Assembly (NCBI GenBank): GCA_035578155.1
Contig: JAPWDM010000016.1
Location: 8,786,044-8,850,043, forward strand
From: Brachynemurus nebulosus
Taxonomy: Eukaryota > Arthropoda > Insecta > Neuroptera > Myrmeleontidae
Direction of reading: 5' to 3'
DNA length: 64,000 nt
Shown here: positions 48,645 to 58,851 of the stretch, piece by piece
Layout: each line of letters opens with the position of its first letter
Numbering within the stretch: position 1 is the first letter of the stretch
The notes under the pieces: generated by a model
Databases searched by the model: none
What the model was told of the DNA's origin: nothing
The model's input: only the letters and a program-made list of their open reading frames with translations
Translations under genes and position numbers: made by a program

Positions 48645-49585
48645 TTATGGATTTCACGAGGCTCAGTTTTTAAAAAATACATGATTAATTAATTGATAAA
48701 ATAAAGTATTAATTTAAATGTTACCTAAACTTTGATTATCCATATTTATTTTTTAAATTATAGTTTAGACTACCCTCTATAATAGAATTCTGAATTTTAT
48801 TACATATTATTATTATTATTTTTTTTTTTTTTTTTGACTTTAGAATATTTTTAAAATTAAATTTTATGAAGAAACAATATTAAAATTAATACTTTATTTT
48901 ACCAATTAGCTAAAAAATTCATGTATTTTTTTAAAACTCCGCCCCGTAAAATCCCTAAAATTCAAAAAAACATAGAAATTCGAGTACCGCGTTATAGAGG
49001 GGACTGAGTACTTTAATTTAAAAAAAGAAAATCGAAAATCAAAGATCTGGTAATGTTATAATTATTACTTTATTTTAACAATTAGTTAAAAAATTCATGT
49101 ATTCTTTACAAACTAAGCCCCGTAAAATCCATAAAACTCAAAGAAACACAGATAATCGAGTACCACGTTATAAAGGGAACTCTAAGTTTTAATTTAAAAT
49201 ATATAAATGGAAAATCAAACACTATTCAAATTAATACTTTATTTTAACAATTAGTTAAACAATTTTCGTATTTTTTTAAAACTGAGTCCCGTAAAATCCA
49301 TGAAATTCAAAAAAAAAAAAAAAAACAAAGAAAATCGAGTACCACATTATGCAGGGGACTGAGTACTTTGATTAAAAAAAATATCGAAAATCAAAAGTGG
49401 AGTAATGTTATAATTAATACTTTATTTTATCAATTAGTTAAAAAATCCACGTATTTTTGAAACTGAGCCCCGTAAAATCCGTAAAACTAAAAAAACAAAG
49501 AAAATCGAGTACCAAGTTATAGAGGGGACCAAGTACTTTAATTGAAAAAAAGAAAATCGGAAATCGGAAGATGAGGTATTTTCAG
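48645..49585. repeat. ~175-bp tandem array with one inverted unit
   Basis: Four direct units start near 48888, 49064, 49233 and 49415. Each has AATACTTTATTTTA, CAATTAGTTAAAAAATT, CCCCGTAAAATCC, AATCGAGTACCA and TTATAGAGGGGACT. A further unit at about 48645-48780 is in the opposite direction. Divergence between units is moderate. Confidence 0.82.
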
Positions 49586-49589
49586 TATA

Positions 49590-50265
49590 AGCGATTAAAG
49601 AAAAAAATAAAACTTGCAGTTATTTCAATACATGTGCATATATTGGGATGGAAATCGGTCTGATTGAAAGTGTATGTAAAATACATTCAATGTCACATGT
49701 AATCATTTTCTAATTATTCTTCGACTCCGAAGAAATTGATAAAATATTTTGGGGAATCCCCATTTTGTGACCTTGAATGGAACTTTGAATAATTATAACT
49801 CCGACAAAGTAGAAGATAATTCAATAATATTCGAGTATATAGCTCAATACTACTTAAACTTATTATATACACAGGGAAATTAAATTTGGAGAACATGCCA
49901 TTTTTGGGTGATCGGTTTATACATGGAATTACTCATAGTTATTACACATGCATCTTATAAAATTTTTAATATCGAAATTTAACTATTTAAGCGGCCGTTC
50001 CTACGTTAAGCCACGGGATTGCGCTGGCAGACAAGATTATTTGAACTATAAAAAAGGATCCTTTTACAAAAGAAATCAGCCATGTAGCGATAACAAGCTT
50101 TTTTATGTGGCCAGCTCTTAGACTAAAAGAACTAGTGTCATTTATTTGAATTATTCTTAAGATTTTTATATGCAATTAGCGTACTGCATATCTTTACTAC
50201 AAATTACAACGAAAATAAAGTGATGATAATTGTTCATGCTTATTGGAACTCCAATGTTACAGAGA
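49590..50265. other. AT-rich spacer with nothing recognised
   Basis: Short open frames only, with no motif or paired repeat that I can support. Confidence 0.5.
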
Positions 50266-50267
50266 CA

Positions 50268-50690
50268 TGTTTTTTTATGACAAAATTAAATTTTTTTATT
50301 GAAAGACCAATATCTGTGGCAATATTTAGATAATAACTGTGATTTTATAAATAAGCAGATTTCAAAGAATGATACAATTTTTATTTTGCTAGAATTCGTA
50401 AAATTATTTGGAGTTAGGGTCACTTAAAGTCGTATTTTGAAAAAGCGTATTTTTGGGCGTTATTTTTGCAGATTACGATATTTAATCGTCGGAATATGTT
50501 TACTAGACCCAATTTTGATACGATGCCAAAATTTCGTGAGGAAGTGATCAATACCTTTGAAATTATTACCATTTTTTATAATTCGCAATTTTGAAATTTC
50601 CGGTTTTTCGACAAGTAGCAAGCGGGGGTAAGATGAGTTAAGCTCTTTTTTCATTCGAACTGATGCACCAACCACTAAAATATTTTTCAA
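50268..50690 (+). repeat. Dispersed repeat family R, copy 2 (uninterrupted)
   Basis: This is the most complete copy: TATGACAAAATTAAAT to AACTGATGCACCAACC. It aligns with copy 1 (9235-9575) for its left 340 bases and with copy 3 (minus strand, 41480-42960) for its right 290 bases. Confidence 0.82.
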
Positions 50691-50733
50691 AAAATGAATA
50701 GTGAAAAAGTTTCCTATATGGTGTGAGCTTATA

Positions 50734-50739
<6 letters not shown>

Positions 50740-50808
<69 letters not shown>
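50740..50808. repeat. (TA)n microsatellite
   Basis: Pure TA tract followed by a segment with ACGAACCCGGTTATAACGAT (50820-50840), which resembles a decayed pogo-type end. Confidence 0.97.
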
Positions 50809-50809
<1 letters not shown>

Positions 50810-51062
50810 CTTTTATATAACGAACCCGGTTATAACGATCTAGAAAAAAAGTCCCATTTTTTGTATCATAGCAAACTTCCGTTTATAACGTACCTATTAC
50901 AGCCTGTCCGAAATACGCCGCATAACGAACTTGCAGGAAATTGTTACTCAGTTAAAAACCAAAACAAATAAAAGTAACTACATAGTGATGTCATACTTAT
51001 GTCTTTAATTAATTTTTTATATTTCGTTTCGTCTGATTTTATGTGGTTTTTGTTAAAAAAGC

Positions 51063-52256
51063 ATTTTAAGGTACCATCACAGTGTGTTTCTGCCGAAAAG
51101 TAGTCAATTTTCACAATTTTTTTGCGGATGGATAGGATGGGGGAATGGAAATGGATTTTTTTTACGATTAATACCACTATTTGACAACACAAAAATATTT
51201 TTTTTTATCTATTTTTTATAATTATTATAATTTTTTGAAAAAAGTGTCTTTAAAAAAGGCCGTAATTCGGTGCCCACTATCGCGGCCGCAGTTTTTATCC
51301 AAAAAAAAAAATCAAATACAGTCGAACCTGGATAAGCAAGAGTTGAAGGAACCGCGATCTATTTTTCTCTTATAGAGGTTTCTCACTAACCCCAGTTTCT
51401 AGCTTACAGAGGTACGGGAGAGGTTTATCTCACTTATAGAGGTCTAGAAAAAATACAACCAATATGTACTGAGAAACATACATGTATTGTATGGATACTA
51501 ACTACTTATTAGAATAATATACATATACATATTTGGACATAGATAAACTTACAAAAAAATGCATAATGGCTATTTGAATAGAAAATGAGTTCCTTGAATT
51601 ATAAGAAAACAAGAACATAAGCACATTCAGGCATTCTAATAAAATATGTATAAGTTCTTTGAAATTTCCGAATGACTCATAAATAGCAAATGTTAAATAC
51701 GTATAACTGTCGCTTATAGAGGTACAGACAATTAGCAGTCTCAGTTATAGAGGTCCACGAGCGACTCTCACTTATACAGGTTTTTGTTTCTCACTCATAG
51801 AGGTTTTAGAGTGGTAAAGTTACGGGATCTGGCAATTACTCTCACTTACAGAGTTTTCTCGCTTATCCAGTTCTCCCTTATCCAGGTTTGACTGTAGATT
51901 ATTAATCTGTAGGTAAGCCGCTGTGTTCCTATAGGAGCGTTTTTTTTTCTTTTGAAATCCTCCTTTTTTTACACGGAAAACTGTAAAAAATTTTGTACAT
52001 TTTATTCAAACCGCCGCTATTTTTTCAAATTTCAAAGAACAAAAAAAGCTCCCATAGGAACATAGCGGCTTACCTACAGATTGATAATCTATTTGATTTT
52101 TTTTTTCGAATAAAAACTGCGGCCGCAATCGTGGGCACTGAATTTCGACCTTTTTTAAAAACACTTTTTTCAAAAAATTATCCTATCCATCCGAAAAAAA
52201 AATTGTGAAAATTGACTACTTTTTGGCAGAATCACACTCTGATGGTACCTTAAAAT
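51063..52256. mobile_element. Palindromic element with 8-bp target duplication
   Basis: Long inverted arms start ATTTTAAGGTACCATCA at both ends and include GTCAATTTTCACAATTTTTT, GCGGCCGCAGTTTTTATC and CTGTAGGTAAGCCGCT. AAAAAAGC lies outside both ends (51055-51062 and 52257-52264). The left arm is interrupted by the pogo-like MITE; without it the element is about 0.6 kb and almost entirely palindromic. Confidence 0.85.
51319..51894. mobile_element. pogo-like MITE
   Basis: Terminal repeats CAGTCGAACCTGGATAAG and the mirror of CAGTCAAACCTGGATAAG are flanked by TA (51317-51318 and 51895-51896). CAGTCRAACC ends with TA targets are typical of pogo/Tigger elements. The interior repeats CTTATAGAGGT-type words about ten times, a subterminal repeat arrangement. 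No coding capacity. Confidence 0.88.
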
Positions 52257-52264
52257 AAAAAAGC

Positions 52265-53170
52265 AATATTGTTTATGATTTAGTATTAAGGGATGTATAT
52301 GAAATTATAATTATTTTAAAAAATGGTAAGACGGCACATAATTTGTGCACATACATATAATGGCATAATATTTGTAACGAATTTAATTTGATAAAAATCA
52401 ACAATATCAACAATTTGGGAAAAACGAATATCGCTTGGTTTTTTGAAAGAGTCTCGCCGGGTAAGTATATGTGATTTCGGCCCAGTGGCTTTTTTGGGGC
52501 TATTCTTTTTCATGAATGTTGGGTATGGTGAGTATTGTTCGAAAATATGGGTATTAGACCTCTACCCCCTATATTGTCAGAGATATGGGGGTAACAACAC
52601 TTAACTTTAAAATTTTCTTCCTTCAAAACTATTGAAGATAATTAGATGAAATTAACAGAGGATGTTGATATAAAGTAGCTTTATATTATACAATTTTTTT
52701 TTTACATTCGTATGACGTCATTTACTACATTAAAATAATAATTGAATTTTTGAGGGTACATATTTTAGACCAACTACTTGAGTGACACCTACCAAAAAAA
52801 TATATATTATTCGGCTCTAACATAGTTATCGTGTGTAGAAATTTCAGCAGGGTCAGATTGGTGGAAAGTGTCTTAAAAAAAAAATAAATTCTGATTAAGT
52901 AATAATAATACACCCCCATTAAAAAAACCAAGGTTGTGATCTGGATGACTGACTATATGGTATTTCTATGGATTTTTCGACGTTTAGTACGAATCTGGGG
53001 TAAAAAATTCTTATATCCCTTAAATTTTTGTATAGAGCCACAAATATCCCTTAAATAGGTGTAAAGTTATGAATGTCAATATCGTTACAGAAATAAATAT
53101 GAATGGGCACTTTGCAACCCGCGTGCGTCATATTATTGCCAAGGGCTCCATTAAAGGTGTAACATTTACA
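52265..53170. other. AT-rich spacer with nothing recognised
   Basis: No gene or paired repeat that I can support. Confidence 0.5.
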
Positions 53171-53467
53171 TGCATGACAGGTACCGGAAAGAAGTTGGCG
53201 CCGAAAGTTGGAAAATCGTTCTGTTTTTTATATGGCTAAATTGCTCCCAAATTGCTCCTTTGGAATCAGTAATTGCTCCACCTGAAACTTAATTACTTAA
53301 TTAGTTATTTACAAACAAAAAAACTTTTTTGTTTGACTATTTCTATTATCAAAATCTTGTCAAATAATGCATTTTTATACAATTACTTTATATCAAAAAA
53401 TTGCTCCCAATTTGCTCCATCTAATTTAAAAGTTAATTATTAATTTCTCTGAACAATAATTAAAATA

Positions 53468-54405
53468 CGAAGAATTTTTTCAACCTTCTCCCAAATTGCG
53501 TGGACTAGCTTTATAGAAGGATGGACATAATGAAACCAATATCTTCTATTTCATAGCTTTTCTTTATTAAAATTGCCAAAATATTTTCGATATGTTTAAT
53601 ATCATCTTCAGTGGCTAAACATCAAAAAAAAAATTTTTACAACGTAATAATAAACAATAACATCATTTTTATATATTTACAATTCTTCGTTAACTTATAC
53701 TATTATTTTTTAGGTTATAAGCTACATATTGGATAGGAGGATTATTTATTTATTTTTGTAAAAACAACAAGAATTTGTGATTTAGTTGATATATAGGAAA
53801 TTTTATGTTTGGAAGAATATCTATTTGTGTTAACGAAACAAACAAAACCTATTTTTTAATATTAGCGGATTTGAGACAGGACAAACTGAAACAGTATGTA
53901 TATTAAAATGTTAAAAAATTTTTTTTTTACAATCTTACTCACCAGAAATTATCTAAATTTCAGATTGTCATTCTTGGATAACAACCAACCATACCAACAA
54001 TCCATTAGAACAATTTAACTAGTTTTTTTGCATTTCACATGGAAATTTGTCAATCGAAAAAATTTTTTATAAAATAATTACTTTAATTTAAAACAATTAA
54101 AAAAGTCAAACATATTTAAAATGTAAAATCAAAAAAAAAATTTCAAGAGAATTTTTTTTTATAAAATTACCACAGTTTGTACAATGTACTCCTCAAGTAC
54201 ATTGTTATTGGTATGGTAGCACAGTGATCAACTGAACTAAATTTGTAAATTTTTTGTTTAAAGATAAATTTCTCAAAAATTCTAGACAAAATTAGTCCGG
54301 TCTCAATTTACATATTGGTATGTGTTTATTGTTTATGTTTTTTGATTACAATGTATTATATAAGCATCTTTTGGAAATATTGTTTATTGATTTCTATTAT
54401 TATTA
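53468..54405 (-). repeat. Penelope pLTR, downstream of ORF A
   Basis: A direct repeat of 56907-57850, in the same orientation, on the other side of ORF A. On the minus strand it runs from the end of the ORF (ATAATAATAATAGAAATCAA) to GGTTGAAAAAATTCTTCG, where it is truncated relative to the other pLTRs. Confidence 0.88.
53573..53618 (-). ncRNA. Hammerhead-ribozyme-like motif, pLTR 1
   Basis: Same sequence as the motif described at 58658-58703, read on the minus strand. Confidence 0.5.
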
Positions 54406-56865
54406 TTATTTTATTTTTTTAATAATCGGTAAATAGGCATTATCTAGAGCTAATGATTCTATCTGCTTGTTGCAATTTTTTGATTCATTCAGTTTTATGT
54501 AAAAACCTTCACTTAATAATCTTTTTTGGTATTTATTTTCTCTGTCTAATATTTCGACTTGGTCGAAATTAAACCTGTGATCATTATTTATCGAATGTTC
54601 AGATAATCCAGTTGCCTCTTTGCCCCTTTTTATGTCATATTTGTGTTGGGCTAGTCTATTATTCAACGACTGTGACGTTTGTCCATAGTATGATAATTCG
54701 CAATCTTGGCAGTTTATTTTATATACTACATTGTAATCTTGTTTTATATCTGTTTTTACTCTTTTTTTAGTGTAAATGTTTGAAATTTTATTGTTAAAAG
54801 AAAAAGTTATTTTATTTTTGCTATTTTTTTCTATTATTGGTTTTAATTTCTTAGTTAAATTATTATAGGGTAAACAAATTCTATTTTTATGTTCATTTAT
54901 TGTATCTACATTAGTTTTTGTTGTATTATATGCTAAATGTATAACTTTTTCTTTTATCATGTTAATTAAATTTATAGGATAGTTATTTTTAGTTAGAATG
55001 GAAACAGCTAATTTTATAGATTCTTTTCTATTTTTTATGCTACTTAAATGTACCGCTCTATGCATTAGATTATGTATCATGTTATTTTTTATGTATTGTG
55101 GATGATTCGAGTTGTAATTAATGATTCTGTCAGTGTAATTATCTTTTTTATGCCATATTGTGTTAATCACGTTATGCTTATCTTTTTTAACTAAGGTGTC
55201 AAGAAAAGCTATTTGGTTATTTTCTTCTATTTCAATGGAAAACTGTAAAGTTGGATGATAATTATTAAAACTATTTTTAATATGTTCTATTAAATTTTCT
55301 GGCGCTACTGTTAAAATGTCATCTACGTATCTATAGAAAAAAGCTGGATTCCATTTTTTGACTTTTTTAATACTGGCAGCACAAAGAAAATCCATTACAT
55401 ACGAAGTAATGATACTGCTAAGGTTCCCACCCATTGGGCAGCCAAATAACTGTTTATAAAATTTATCCTGAAATCTAAAAACATTATTTTCGAAAATTAA
55501 CTCAATTCCCTCAATAAATAATTCTCTATCTATATCTGTAAATTTTTTTATGTTGGACCATTGTTTTTTAATGACAGCTATTGCTAAGTTTAGAGGAATA
55601 TTTGTAAATAAAGATTTGACATCCAATGAAAAAATTTTTTCATTAGAATCTTTAAGTTGAATGTTATTAATTTTCTTTACGAAATCATACGAATTTTTTA
55701 TGGAAAATTGACTATTTTCAGATTTAGTTAATATTTCAGAGAAATATTTTGCTATTCCCTGTATAGGGGAATTGATCTGGCTAACAATTGGTCGTAATGG
55801 TATATCCTTTTTTTGAATTTTTGGTAAAAAATAGATTTCGGGTAAAGTTTTTCCTGATTTTTGAAGTTTGGTCTTCGTTGTGCTGTCAATATATTTATTT
55901 TTGTATAATTTATCTGTATATAGTTTAATTTTTCTCAAAATATTTTCATTTGGATCTTTTCTAATGTTTAAATAAGTTTTTTTATTGTTTAATTGTGTCA
56001 TAGTTTTATTAAGATATTCTTCCTTATTTAAAATTACCGTTGAACCACCTTTGTCAGCTTTAGTTATTATAATTTTGTCAGAATTTTGTTTGATGAAATT
56101 TTTGGTCTGTTTATGGCAATCGTTAATGTATTTATGTAAAGGATCAATATATGATTTTTTATTAATATTATTAGTGAGGCTGTTTATTAACTTTTCTTTC
56201 CAAATCCTTTGTTGATTTTTTGGAAATTTGTCAATGTTAGATTCTATTGATTTAATTATTGATAATATTGTTTTGTTTTTATTTATTTTATTGTTGTTAA
56301 AATTGTCATCAATAATGAAATTCGGACTTAATCCTAATATAAATTTAACCTCTTTCGGAATTATTACGTTAGATAAGTTTTTTACCCAACCCTCATCAAT
56401 GTGTATTTTTTCTAATAAACTTTGTTCAGTTTTGTAAATTTTATTTATTTGTTTCCGGCTGGTATACGAATCAACTTTGTTTTCAATATGTGACGATGCC
56501 ATGGACAGACCAACCATATCATCCTTACTAATCAAATGTTGTAGGTTATTTTTAATTTTCCTGTTTAAATTAATTAAATTTTTTTGTTTAATATAAGAAT
56601 CTGTAATAATTATTTTTAAGATTTTTAATGAAAAAATGTTCTTTGCAGAATCTAATTTCATCAACGTTTTCCTATCCCAATATGGCAGGCATAACTTAAT
56701 ATTATTTTTTATGAATTCAGGAATTATTCCCTTTCTTTTGTATTGTGTCAAACAAGCAATATGATTTTTTAATTTTGTAAGTTTTATGTTATTGTTCACA
56801 AATTTGTTAATATATTTCCGTACATATATATTATATTTTAATTTGATATTTTTTAGGTTATTCAT
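54406..56865 (-). CDS. Penelope-like element protein, copy A (RT plus GIY-YIG nuclease)
   Basis: A complete 819-residue frame from ATG at 56865. The N-terminal half has KADKGGSTVILNKEEY (about 270) and LPKIQKKDIPLRPIVSQ; the RT core has FSLDVKSLFTNIPL (413), FGCPMGGNLSS (475) and the catalytic YRYVDDIL (513), then QIAFLDTLV. The C-terminal part has a GIY-YIG endonuclease: VVYKINCQDCELSYYGQTSQ (about 714-733), then NNRLAQHKYD and a later Glu-containing ENKYQKRLLSEGFYI helix. These are the hallmarks of EN-positive Penelope-like retroelements, which use telomerase-related RTs. It differs from copy B by two residues (Thr/Ala after YLNK; Ile/Lys after KEKV). Apparently intact and recent. Opposite-strand frames are shadows. 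Confidence 0.95.
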   Translation of the reverse strand: MNNLKNIKLKYNIYVRKYINKFVNNNIKLTKLKNHIACLTQYKRKGIIPEFIKNNIKLCLPYWDRKTLMKLDSAKNIFSLKILKIIITDSYIKQKNLINLNRKIKNNLQHLISKDDMVGLSMASSHIENKVDSYTSRKQINKIYKTEQSLLEKIHIDEGWVKNLSNVIIPKEVKFILGLSPNFIIDDNFNNNKINKNKTILSIIKSIESNIDKFPKNQQRIWKEKLINSLTNNINKKSYIDPLHKYINDCHKQTKNFIKQNSDKIIITKADKGGSTVILNKEEYLNKTMTQLNNKKTYLNIRKDPNENILRKIKLYTDKLYKNKYIDSTTKTKLQKSGKTLPEIYFLPKIQKKDIPLRPIVSQINSPIQGIAKYFSEILTKSENSQFSIKNSYDFVKKINNIQLKDSNEKIFSLDVKSLFTNIPLNLAIAVIKKQWSNIKKFTDIDRELFIEGIELIFENNVFRFQDKFYKQLFGCPMGGNLSSIITSYVMDFLCAASIKKVKKWNPAFFYRYVDDILTVAPENLIEHIKNSFNNYHPTLQFSIEIEENNQIAFLDTLVKKDKHNVINTIWHKKDNYTDRIINYNSNHPQYIKNNMIHNLMHRAVHLSSIKNRKESIKLAVSILTKNNYPINLINMIKEKVIHLAYNTTKTNVDTINEHKNRICLPYNNLTKKLKPIIEKNSKNKITFSFNNKISNIYTKKRVKTDIKQDYNVVYKINCQDCELSYYGQTSQSLNNRLAQHKYDIKRGKEATGLSEHSINNDHRFNFDQVEILDRENKYQKRLLSEGFYIKLNESKNCNKQIESLALDNAYLPIIKKIK

Positions 56866-57851
56866 ATTAAATTACAACAATATTTTTTTTGGGAAATATA
56901 AATTTCACGAAGAATTTTTTCAACCTTCTCCCAAATTGCGTGGACTAGCTTTATAGAAGGATGGACATAATGAAACCAATATCTTCTATTTCATAGCTTT
57001 TCTTTATTAAAATTGCCAAAATATTTTCGATATGTTTAATATCATCTTCAGTGGCTAAACATCAAAAAAAAAATTTTTACAACGTAATAATAAACAATAA
57101 CATCATTTTTATATATTTACAATTCTTCGTTAACTTATACTATTATTTTTTAGGTTATAAGCTACATATTGGATAGGAGGATTATTTATTTATTTTTGTA
57201 AAAACAACAAGAATTTGTGATTTAGTTGATATATAGGAAATTTTATGTTTGGAAGAATATCTATTTGTGTTAACGAAACAAACAAAACCTATTTTTTAAT
57301 ATTAGCGGATTTGAGACAGGACAAACTGAAACAGTATGTATATTAAAATGTTAAAAAAATTTTTTTTACAATCTTACTCACCAGAAATTATCTAAATTTC
57401 AGATTGTCATTCTTGGATAACAACCAACCATACCAACAATCCATTAGAACAATTTAACTAGTTTTTTTGCATTTCACATGGAAATTTGTCAATCGAAAAA
57501 ATTTTTTATAAAATAATTACTTTAATTTAAAACAATTAAAAAAGTCAAACATATTTAAAATGTAAAATCAAAAAAAAAATTTCAAGAGAATTTTTTTTTA
57601 AAAATTATCACAGTTTGTACAATGTACTCCTCAAGTACATTGTTATTGGTATGGTAGCACAGTGATCAACTGAACTAAATTTGTAAATTTTTTGTTTAAA
57701 GATAAATTTCTCGAAAATTCTAGACAAAATTAGTCCGGTCTCAATTTACATATTGGTATGTGTTTATTGTTTATGTTTTTTGATTACAATGTATTATATA
57801 AGCATCTTTTGGAAATATTGTTTATTGATTTCTATTATTATTATTATTTTA

Positions 57852-57865
<14 letters not shown>
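56866..57865 (-). repeat. Penelope pLTR, upstream of ORF A
   Basis: On the minus strand it begins at the central A-run with AAAATAATAATAATAATAGA, which repeats the last codons and post-stop sequence of the ORF, and continues to the ORF start. It is nearly identical to the downstream pLTR. A repeat that starts inside the ORF end is expected if the pair derives from a tandem or read-through copy. Confidence 0.85.
57013..57058 (-). ncRNA. Hammerhead-ribozyme-like motif, pLTR 2
   Basis: Same sequence as the motif described at 58658-58703, read on the minus strand. Confidence 0.5.

Positions 57866-57879
<14 letters not shown>
57852..57879. repeat. T-run at the centre of the Penelope palindrome
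   Basis: 28 T residues (A on the other strand) join the two upstream pLTRs. A homopolymer at the symmetry point may mark the join between the two copies. Confidence 0.9.
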
Positions 57880-57883
<4 letters not shown>

Positions 57884-58851
57884 ATAGAAATCAATAAACA
57901 ATATTTCCAAAAGATGCTTATATAATACATTGTAATCAAAAAACATAAACAATAAACACATACCAATATGTAAATTGAGACCGGACTAATTTTGTCTAGA
58001 ATTTTATCTTTAAACAAAAAATTTACAAATTTAGTTCAGTTGATCACTGTGCTACCATACCAATAACAATGTACTTGAGGAGTACATTGTACAAACTGTG
58101 ATAATTTTTAAAAAAAAAAATTCTCTTGAAATTTTTTTTTTGATTTTACATTTTAAATATGTTTGACTTTTTTAATTGTTTTAAATTAAAGTAATTATTT
58201 TATAAAAAATTTTTTCGATTGACAAATTTCCATGTGAAATGCAAAAAAACTAGTTAAATTGTTCTAATGGATTGTTGGTATGGTTGGTTGTTATCCAAGA
58301 ATGACAAACTGAAATTTAGATAATTTCTGGTGAATAAGATTGTAAAAAAAAAAAAAAATTTTTAACATTTTAATATACATACTGTTTCAGTTTGTCCTGT
58401 CTCAAATCCGCTAATATTAAAAAATAGGTTTTGTTTGTTTCGTTAACACAAATAGATATTCTTCCAAACATAAAATTTCCTATATATCAACTAAATCACA
58501 AATTCTTGTTGTTTTTACAAAAATAAATAAATAATCCTCCTATCCAATATGTAGCTTATAACCTAAAAAATAATAGTATAAGTTAACGAAGAATTGTAAA
58601 TATATAAAAATGATGTTATTGTTTATTATTACGTTGTAAAAAATTTTTTTTTGATGTTTAGCCACTGAAGATGATATTAAACATATCGAAAATATTTTGG
58701 CAATTTTAATAAAGAAAAGCTATGAAATAGAAGATATTGGTTTCATTATGTCCATCCTTCTATAAAGCTAGTCCACGCAATTTGGGAGAAGGTTGAAAAA
58801 ATTCTTCGTGAAATTTATATATCCCAAAAAAAAATATTGTTGTAATTTAAT
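57866..58851 (+). repeat. Penelope pLTR, upstream of ORF B
   Basis: A mirror of 56866-57865. It lacks about nine bases (TCGAGAAAT) present in the other copies near 58003, one of the few differences between the halves. Confidence 0.88.
58658..58703 (+). ncRNA. Hammerhead-ribozyme-like motif, pLTR 3
   Basis: The order is GCCA (stem I), CTGAAGA (the CUGANGA core), a stem II hairpin GATAT-TAAAC-ATATC preceded by one extra T, GAAA, a very short stem III (AA/TT with a two-base loop), T as the cleavage-site base, then TGGC pairing with GCCA. This is the minimal type I hammerhead layout with tiny stem III known from Penelope-like elements. Departures are the extra T beside stem II and U rather than C at the cleavage site. 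Activity is not shown by the sequence. Confidence 0.55.
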
